NCBI GenBank assembly: GCA_903905285.1
Contig: CAIVFQ010000157.1
Location: forward strand, 1 to 8,986
Reading direction: 5' to 3'
Length of the DNA stretch: 8,986 nt
DNA from: an uncultured Alphaproteobacteria bacterium
Lineage (GTDB): Bacteria; Pseudomonadota; Alphaproteobacteria; Paracaedibacterales; CAIULA01
Below the pieces are notes generated by a model. The model saw only the letters and a program-made list of their open reading frames with translations. It did not search any database and had not been told where the DNA came from. The position numbers were made by a program, and so were the translations under genes. Shown here piece by piece: positions 4,801 to 8,986 of the stretch; the stretch's first letter is position 1; the number at the start of each line of letters is the position of its first letter.

Positions 4801-6580
4801 TCTTTACAAGCAAGCAACGGCTTATGAAGAGAGGAAGAAACAAGGGGGAATTGTTTTTGAGAAATCTTCAAATGTATCTGTAAATACATCCTTGGAACGC
4901 CATAATATTCTATCTCATAATACAAATTATGGAAAGTATGATAGAAATAATGCTGCAAATCATACAAATAAAGACACACCCATCCTCATCAAAGAACAGC
5001 TCAATAACAAAATCAAAGAGCTGGCGTTTGAACTGTTAGGCAAACCGACCACACAAACAGGAAAAGAGTGGCGCTATGGAAACAAAGGCTCGATCAGCAT
5101 TCAAGTAGCCGGCACCAAACAAGGTTTGTACAGTAACTTTGAGGAAGGCACCAGTGGCAATGCCCTGAAACTGATTCAAGACCACCTTGGCCTGGACCAT
5201 AAACAGGCTTTTAAGTGGGGTGCCGAGTGGCTGGGGAATGAATCCTCTTCGGTGATTTCTTCCCTTAAAAAACATCCTAAAGTTGAGCAGAAACACCCCT
5301 TGGTTGAAAAGTGGTTGCCTCTATTCCCTGTATCAGCCCCTGCCCCAGACTTAAAAGCAGAAAAGCAATTGGCTTATATGATGAGGGGACGGCAAGAAAT
5401 CGCCCGCTTTGCCTATAAAGATGCCGAGGAGACTATCCTTGGCTATGTGGTCAGATTAGAAGATCGCCAAGGGACCAAAATAACCCCCACTCTTACTTAT
5501 TGCCACAATAATCATAATCAAGGAGACCAGCAATGGCGGTGGCAGGGGTTTGGAGACGATCGGCCTTTGTATGGTCTTGACCAACTCTCCCAAAAACCAG
5601 AAGCGCGCGTCCTGGTCGTTGAAGGCGAGAAAACCGCTGAAGCTGCAAAGGGTCTGTTCCCCGAATATGCGGTGATAACGTGGTCAGGCGGCTGTGGCAG
5701 CGTCCACAAATCCGATTGGTCTCCCCTTAAAGATCGCAACGTCATCCTCTGGCCCAACAATGATAAAGCTGGCCACAATGCCGTCACGAAAATCAAAGAT
5801 ATCTTGACAGAACAGGGCAATGAACAAGTCCACCTGGTTAATCTTTTTGGTTCCGTGGCCGATCCTCTGTCCCCTGCCCTGCCCCATAAATGGGACCTCG
5901 CTGATAAATTGCCTGAAGGCATAATGATTGACGCAGTTAAAAGCCTGATGAATTCAACAGGCAATCCAGAGAAGATTGTTCTAGACCTTGCAGAGAAAGA
6001 AAGGAAAGACAGCATCCGGACTTATCTAAAGGAAGAAGTTTGCCTCGAGAAGCACTTCTGGCTTGAACCAAAAGACGTGTCTGAGATTCTAAAAGATATT
6101 TATCATAATCCTGAGGCATCCCTTAAGAGGTGGCAACATATCACAGAAGACTACAGCTTTAAGCCTTTAACAAAAGAAGAAGCTTCGTTAAAAGAAGAGC
6201 AGGCGCAACAATTAAACCAACGACAGGCCCACCCTTCAGAAGATTTGCCTGGTCATGGTGATGAGAGCCAAAGGGACAGAAGTTTAACCCCGGATCCTCA
6301 AAATAGGCAACGAGACTCAGAGGCGTCGCGGTTTATCATTTTAAGCCGAGAATACCATGAGCTTTCTCTTATCCATTCCTACAGGCAAAGAGGAGACGTT
6401 GAAAAAGAGATGAAAGGAATTGCCGCTGTTTATGGAAAAGACGACAAGTTTTTAGAAATCATCGATCGTTTTCGTGACAAAACAATTCAGAAAGTCGCTT
6501 TAGACTTCCTCAAGCAAGAATCCTTAACACAAGAACAAAACCAACTGAATCTTTCCCAAGATAGAGGTTTTACAATCTAA
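1820..6580 (+). CDS. traA: TraA: MobQ relaxase-helicase fused to a primase-like Toprim region
   Basis: This 1586-residue protein opens with the Ti-type TraA/MobA_MobL relaxase: GRSAVQSAAY with the probable catalytic Tyr25, and the metal-binding three-His motif H142, H149, H151 (NPHAHL). A superfamily-1 helicase follows: Walker A GWAGTGKTT (385-393), Walker B LLIDEAGM (D488, E489), then a UvrD-C-like part with LTLQKAQGKT (about 755) and YVGLTR (782-787). An Asn-rich linker (about 1013-1055) leads to a zinc-less primase-like domain (about 1063-1141, with 'G-x-G-N-A-L-K-L-I') and a Toprim domain with VEGEK (E1268). Its second motif reads WPNND (1311-1315) where DxD is expected. The last 150 residues are polar and charged. 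It would nick oriT, stay covalently attached and unwind DNA, and might prime replacement synthesis. No strong Shine-Dalgarno precedes the ATG; coupling to the upstream remnant is plausible. Ti TraA has about 1100 residues, so the extra length is the C-terminal module. Confidence 0.92.
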   Translation: MAIYHLSHGAISRSTGRSAVQSAAYITGGRLQESRRELTADYRNRAMDVEYTDTLAPEGAPAWARDVHQIWDRLESYEDMYADKHYKTLETQEKHKKCAQTAMTIVAALPRELSPEVRKELVEAFAMTRFVSRGLVVTYAIHKDEGNPHAHLIISRRSLDENGEFSWAKDRDVCRKSGVKVTRKVWADLTNHILQREGFEARITEKSFADLGINLLPTQHRGWMADKLSGKGIQSRLVFENSEIILENRNLLLERPESILTEMTANKATFTQGDLLRTIQKRIGDDEAYVAQIFEGALQSAIVVGGGMDHPDVRGEIRYTSESYLEKEQQAVALTHHLATHTYQQNITEKQIEKALENASVSLSDEQQQAVRGLVGTQQLAALVGWAGTGKTTALKAVSELYQQTGHTVIGMSLAATAAEELGIKAEIGSNTLDLWLYRWRAYAQAQEKFLSFDAMVSEGVLKQFQWYKDLKQYERSALTDKHILLIDEAGMIGTHKWAELQHYAVKAGAKVIAIGDDSQCNPIDAGDFFRELINQASQAGSFYQLKDIRRQSIPWMREASVQLAQLNIQEGLSLYEKHGHLHTLDEETLLMRIAADYVARIKQGKEGAVLASTHKQGALLNRAIRQELKQNGLIAQDDAFTLKGRTFSLGDRLMFLKNDNERLISIANHWGVTSQDHPSIKNGHQGVIREVRPFFENTPDSYAKGKAAARSSDKTPETTPRQPQSWFVKVEVANNRFAWFNTDQYDHITHAYTLTLQKAQGKTLDFVLVHLSKYMDAMATYVGLTRHKDDVQLYYDQAEFKTFKALGSHLSRLDYKDLVKDYTILPENQEAHQRVQAYKEAVLDTASVLAEGKQNGQVDWALYHDLKSHQKHLGREILADFSKYKLYVQQSGLTEEMLQISTGLKARPLSRAEETAFKRVELYSETAQETRILWNRIKETHSGFQCAQHEHYRDFQILRDQRDVLASEIMANEPLHREFFSVISERFQYGKGVLYKQATAYEERKKQGGIVFEKSSNVSVNTSLERHNILSHNTNYGKYDRNNAANHTNKDTPILIKEQLNNKIKELAFELLGKPTTQTGKEWRYGNKGSISIQVAGTKQGLYSNFEEGTSGNALKLIQDHLGLDHKQAFKWGAEWLGNESSSVISSLKKHPKVEQKHPLVEKWLPLFPVSAPAPDLKAEKQLAYMMRGRQEIARFAYKDAEETILGYVVRLEDRQGTKITPTLTYCHNNHNQGDQQWRWQGFGDDRPLYGLDQLSQKPEARVLVVEGEKTAEAAKGLFPEYAVITWSGGCGSVHKSDWSPLKDRNVILWPNNDKAGHNAVTKIKDILTEQGNEQVHLVNLFGSVADPLSPALPHKWDLADKLPEGIMIDAVKSLMNSTGNPEKIVLDLAEKERKDSIRTYLKEEVCLEKHFWLEPKDVSEILKDIYHNPEASLKRWQHITEDYSFKPLTKEEASLKEEQAQQLNQRQAHPSEDLPGHGDESQRDRSLTPDPQNRQRDSEASRFIILSREYHELSLIHSYRQRGDVEKEMKGIAAVYGKDDKFLEIIDRFRDKTIQKVALDFLKQESLTQEQNQLNLSQDRGFTI

Positions 6581-6630
6581 TAAGCGCCTCATAGAATTGG
6601 GTTAATCTAAAGAAGAGAGCAATCTGGGGT

Positions 6631-6675
6631 CAGCCCTCTAAAAAGTAGGTATAAAGGGGGCTGTCGTAGACAGCC
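6631..6675 (+). promoter_or_regulatory. Overlapping alternative hairpins between traA and the cargo genes
   Basis: GGCTGTC (6659-6665) and GACAGCC (6669-6675) form a perfect 7-bp stem with a gta loop. The upstream CAGCCC (6631-6636) can instead pair with GGGCTG (6658-6663), which uses the same bases, so the two structures exclude each other. No T-tract follows. The element could be a leader switch, the remnant of an insertion, or a stop signal for traA transcription; nothing in the sequence decides this. Confidence 0.35.
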
Positions 6676-6704
6676 ATGGAAGTGACAAGCTTCGAGCCAG
6701 ATAT

Positions 6705-6733
6705 TTGATACTTTACTATCTTTAACTCATAAA
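6705..6733 (+). promoter_or_regulatory. Putative promoter of the two-gene cargo unit
   Basis: TTGATA (6705-6710, 5 of 6 to the -35 consensus), 17 bases, then CATAAA (6728-6733, 4 of 6 to the -10 consensus), upstream of the 6780 start. TAAAAT at 6740-6745 is an alternative -10 without a well-spaced -35. AAGGGGA (6767-6773) is a strong ribosome binding site 6 bases before the ATG. Confidence 0.35.
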
Positions 6734-6779
6734 ATTGTGTAAAATGCGGAAACGCCTCAACATATAAAGGGGAACCGAT

Positions 6780-7256
6780 ATGACGACCACAAATAAAAAT
6801 ACATTCCTAAATTTCATGAGGTTCTTTGTCAGCGGTATGTTCTTGTCAATTTCAGAGGGCTATGCCTGCGTAGATTTGGATATTAGCAATCAGACTGACA
6901 AACCTGCTGTTCTTAAAAGCTTTTCACGAAATTATTCTGATGTAATGGTAACCTCAGATATGGAGTTTGACCCAGCCGAAGAACTGACACTGGATATATT
7001 GATACAATATGACAGGCTCATTCAATATTGGAAAGAACTGAGAAAAATGGGAATTATAGGGTTCAGTGAAGACAAAAAAGACTACATGGAATTTACGGTC
7101 GGTGAAGATGATTTTATTGTATCTTGGGATCAACATTCAGTAGCTTCTTTAAGAGCAACTCATGCGGATTCTTACGATGCTCGGCTCGAGTTTATCTCAG
7201 AAGAACAAGATAACCCTACCAAGAAAAGATATAAACTTACTCTAACCAAGAAGTAA
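6780..7256 (+). CDS. Unknown small protein with probable signal peptide
   Basis: I do not recognise a family for this 158-residue protein. Its N-terminus (MTTTNKNTFLNFMRFFVSGM and on to EGYAC) has a polar start, a hydrophobic stretch at about residues 9-25 and a small-residue site before Cys30, which fits a signal peptide. The spacing does not make a clear lipobox. The mature part is acidic, with alternating hydrophobic/polar stretches such as YMEFTVGEDDFIVSW and DARLEFISEE that suggest beta strands, and a lysine-rich end. AAGGGGA (6767-6773) gives a strong start signal. The next gene begins 2-8 bases after its stop, so the two are almost certainly co-transcribed and may work together. The segment is more AT-rich by eye than traA, which suggests a separate origin. 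Intact and probably translated; role unknown. Confidence 0.7.
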   Translation: MTTTNKNTFLNFMRFFVSGMFLSISEGYACVDLDISNQTDKPAVLKSFSRNYSDVMVTSDMEFDPAEELTLDILIQYDRLIQYWKELRKMGIIGFSEDKKDYMEFTVGEDDFIVSWDQHSVASLRATHADSYDARLEFISEEQDNPTKKRYKLTLTKK

Positions 7257-7264
7257 GATTGCTG

Positions 7265-8932
7265 ATGGGAAAAGCTGTATTTAAGAGAAAGGCAAGAAAA
7301 GGGTGTTTTTATCTACTTCTTCTTTTGGGCTACGTCGGTGACTGCTTTTTCTTAAATGTTGCAAACACAGCAGAAACCTTTGAAACTGCTTTTAAAGGCT
7401 CCTCTCCTTTCTATGCTATAACGGTTGCTCGAGATACCGTGACTGAATCCTATGCCCTCTTGACACCTCAAGAAGAAAGGGTTGTTTTTGCGATACTAAC
7501 CAACCTTCTTTCTGGAGACTCTAGAGAATTCCTAGCTTTGTCTGAGAACCTTGTTAGAGAAAGGGAGAGGTGGTTTCTTCAAATAAAAGAAGCTTTGCAG
7601 AAAGAAGAGGAGGCATTAGATTCCTTGCAAATAGCTGATTTAACTACTGATAAAGCAGCAGCCTCTTTTTCCCATGCAGCAGTTTTTAGAGATTTTTTAG
7701 GTCTTAAAGATGATAAAGAAGTGTGCAAGAATGCCATAAGAGCATTCATTTCGGATAGCATAGAGAGAGAAAGGAAAGAGATAGTTGATGATTTTAGAAT
7801 ACGTTTAAGAGAGGGTTTTAGGGTTCCTCTTGGAAAAGCGTCAACGCCTGTTTTTGAAAGTAAATCACAAGAGATGTTCTCTTTCGTTTCTAGTTTTAGG
7901 GAAAGAATCGAGAAAAGAAAGCATGATATAGCTAAAGCAGGGTTTAGCTGCTCCTCCCAAGAGAAGACACTCTTCGAAGAATACGAATCTCAAATCGGTG
8001 ATGGAGATCCCCATGCGTTTTTTGGAAGTATATTTTCGAACATTGAAAAAATTGCTCGTTTATCGCAAAGAATCCATGCTGAAAGAGTCAAGGACAACCC
8101 CTGCCTTGTTGTTTTCAATGAAATGTTCTTTTCAAAGGACAGGCCTCTATCCTTTGAGGAGTTTTCCGCAGTAGCAGGGGCTTTTGGAGAATTAACGCGA
8201 CGCCATGCGAATGTATTGGTACACGCTAATTTTCTTTTTGAAGAACCACGTCCTTTCAAAGATGAAGCTGATTATGGGACCTTTATAGGGGAACAAGCAC
8301 GCAGGGTTGATGGACTTTCAACCAGAACAGGCAAACAAATATTTGAGTCGGATAGGTATAGAGGGTATGGGGAATATGCGGCACAATTTTCAGGTTATAG
8401 GTCTCCCCTAAATATTTTGAAGAATCAGTCGTCTGTTTTTTGGAGAGGTTGTCCTGTTACTTGTTATCTTAAGAGTTCCTACAGAACAGAAGCTGATACC
8501 CATTTAGCAGCAGGAAAATTTTATGAGTTAGGAACGGGAGAGGATGAAGTACTTCCTGCTGTCATAGGGCATCCTGCAGAAGAGGAAGTAGCGCGTATTC
8601 TCAAAGAAAACATCTCTACTGAAATCTGTTACGATCTTGAAATTGGAGTACGAAAGAAATTAGATTCTTACCCTCGTGATGGGAAAATTCATATCGTAGT
8701 TTCTAATACCTTGTCCTTGGCTCAACTAGGAAGAGCCGAGAATTTGCCAGACCATATTCCCCTGATCATTCATGTCGACCCTAAAGATCAAGAGATTTTA
8801 CTTCGAACCGAAACAAGAGCCATTCTTCTTCCAGATAGTCTACCCGGCCCCCCGTTACCGAAGACCTCTTTTGGGGCCAAGTTAGGATTTAAGGATTTTC
8901 AGACCGGAAATTTAGAGATGACATTTTCGTAG
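7265..8932 (+). CDS. Predicted exported protein with nitrilase-like (CN-hydrolase) C-terminal half, 3' end replaced by R
   Basis: Numbering is from ATG 7265; TTG 7259 is an alternative start two codons earlier. A basic start (KRKARK, 7-12) and hydrophobic core (about 13-33), with a likely cleavage site near VANTA36, predict export. Residues 40-250 are mostly helical, with a charged heptad-like stretch around 80-110, and belong to no family I recognise. From about residue 275 the pattern resembles the nitrilase superfamily: CLVVFNEMFF (Glu286), CYLKSSYR (Lys403) and TEICYDLE (Cys455), matching in order the 'vfPE', 'YrKvhl' and 'iCyDlr' sites. Family enzymes hydrolyse or transfer carbon-nitrogen bonds. 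The Glu-Lys spacing (117) is longer than usual (about 65-70). The last 28 residues (from GPPLPK) are encoded by R, so the native C-terminus is lost and activity is doubtful. It follows the 158-aa gene in an apparent operon. Confidence 0.6.
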   Translation: MGKAVFKRKARKGCFYLLLLLGYVGDCFFLNVANTAETFETAFKGSSPFYAITVARDTVTESYALLTPQEERVVFAILTNLLSGDSREFLALSENLVRERERWFLQIKEALQKEEEALDSLQIADLTTDKAAASFSHAAVFRDFLGLKDDKEVCKNAIRAFISDSIERERKEIVDDFRIRLREGFRVPLGKASTPVFESKSQEMFSFVSSFRERIEKRKHDIAKAGFSCSSQEKTLFEEYESQIGDGDPHAFFGSIFSNIEKIARLSQRIHAERVKDNPCLVVFNEMFFSKDRPLSFEEFSAVAGAFGELTRRHANVLVHANFLFEEPRPFKDEADYGTFIGEQARRVDGLSTRTGKQIFESDRYRGYGEYAAQFSGYRSPLNILKNQSSVFWRGCPVTCYLKSSYRTEADTHLAAGKFYELGTGEDEVLPAVIGHPAEEEVARILKENISTEICYDLEIGVRKKLDSYPRDGKIHIVVSNTLSLAQLGRAENLPDHIPLIIHVDPKDQEILLRTETRAILLPDSLPGPPLPKTSFGAKLGFKDFQTGNLEMTFS

Positions 8933-8986
8933 CTTTCTTGGGCGTCCCCAATCGATAATTTTGAATAAATCTCAAGGGATTGGCGG
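8846..8986. repeat. Terminal inverted repeat R, right copy
   Basis: Exact reverse complement of bases 1-141. The junction with the core is at 8845/8846, inside the nitrilase-like reading frame. On the plus strand R provides that frame's final 28 codons and TAG stop (8930-8932). On the minus strand it carries the recombinase-like 3' end. GGCCCC (8846-8851) and GGGGCC (8873-8878) could pair next to the junction. The window ends inside R. Confidence 0.95.
8899..8985 (-). CDS. 3' end of a putative tyrosine recombinase (integrase), partial, in right R
   Basis: Identical, on the minus strand, to the 28-codon frame at 2-88: it enters from the right edge and stops at TGA 8901-8899. The stretch LEIYSKLSIGDAQESYE suggests the active-site Tyr and closing helix of a tyrosine recombinase. 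It is either the same physical sequence seen twice by the assembler or a second genuine copy. Only the last 28 codons are visible, so the family call is tentative. Confidence 0.4.
   Translation of the reverse strand, partial: RQSLEIYSKLSIGDAQESYENVISKFPV

Noticed and set aside
8940..8970. IS903-like end, because TTGAATAAATC in R resembles IS5-family termini
   Set aside because: The match is about 11 bases and lies well inside the repeat, within the recombinase-like reading frame and not at its edge.
1..8986. CRISPR arrays, tRNA or rRNA genes
   Set aside because: No regularly spaced repeat series, cloverleaf-type sequence or rRNA-like stretch was seen on either strand.

Overview
The window looks like one contig of a mobilizable element from an intracellular-type alphaproteobacterium (Holosporales/Rickettsiales-like). 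That placement rests on the TraA/TraC/TraD style, the moderate-to-low GC and the degraded accessory genes; it is an inference without a database search. The first 141 bases are the exact reverse complement of the last 141 (1-141 and 8846-8986), and identity stops sharply at 142/8845. The window is therefore a unique core of about 8.7 kb between two inward-facing copies of a repeat, here called R, which probably continues beyond both ends. R carries what looks like the 3' end of a tyrosine-recombinase gene reading inward.

Layout, left to right. (i) Left R (1-141). (ii) A minus-strand tra arm: traC-like gene (782-1042, broken by one in-frame TGA), traD-like gene (313-693) and a small WGR-like gene (55-225) whose 3' half is replaced by R. 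(iii) A divergent control region (about 1043-1421). It holds a candidate oriT, a minus-strand promoter for traC with a perfect -35, a plus-strand promoter for the traA side, and a terminator-like hairpin in each leader. (iv) A plus-strand transfer arm: a truncated DUF1016 N-terminal gene (1422-1811), then a 1586-residue TraA (1820-6580) that joins a MobQ-type relaxase, a superfamily-1 helicase and a primase-like Toprim region in one chain. (v) A 199-bp spacer with hairpins and a possible promoter. (vi) A two-gene plus-strand cargo unit of predicted exported proteins: an unknown 158-aa protein (6780-7256) and a protein with a nitrilase-like Glu-Lys-Cys signature (7265-8932), whose 3' end also runs into R. 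(vii) Right R.

How it fits together. Divergent traA and traC-traD around oriT is the Ti-plasmid DNA-processing layout. The relaxase would nick oriT, the helicase would unwind, and the primase region could prime the strand in the recipient. No coupling protein (traG/virD4) or mating-pair genes are present, so the segment could at most be mobilized by other machinery. The broken traC, cut-down DUF1016 gene and two genes truncated by R point to a decaying or recently rearranged element. Points most worth a second look: the R-bounded inverted structure, the symmetric oriT/promoter/attenuator region, the palindrome-linked nonsense codon in traC, the three-part TraA with an altered Toprim motif, and the exported nitrilase-like protein.
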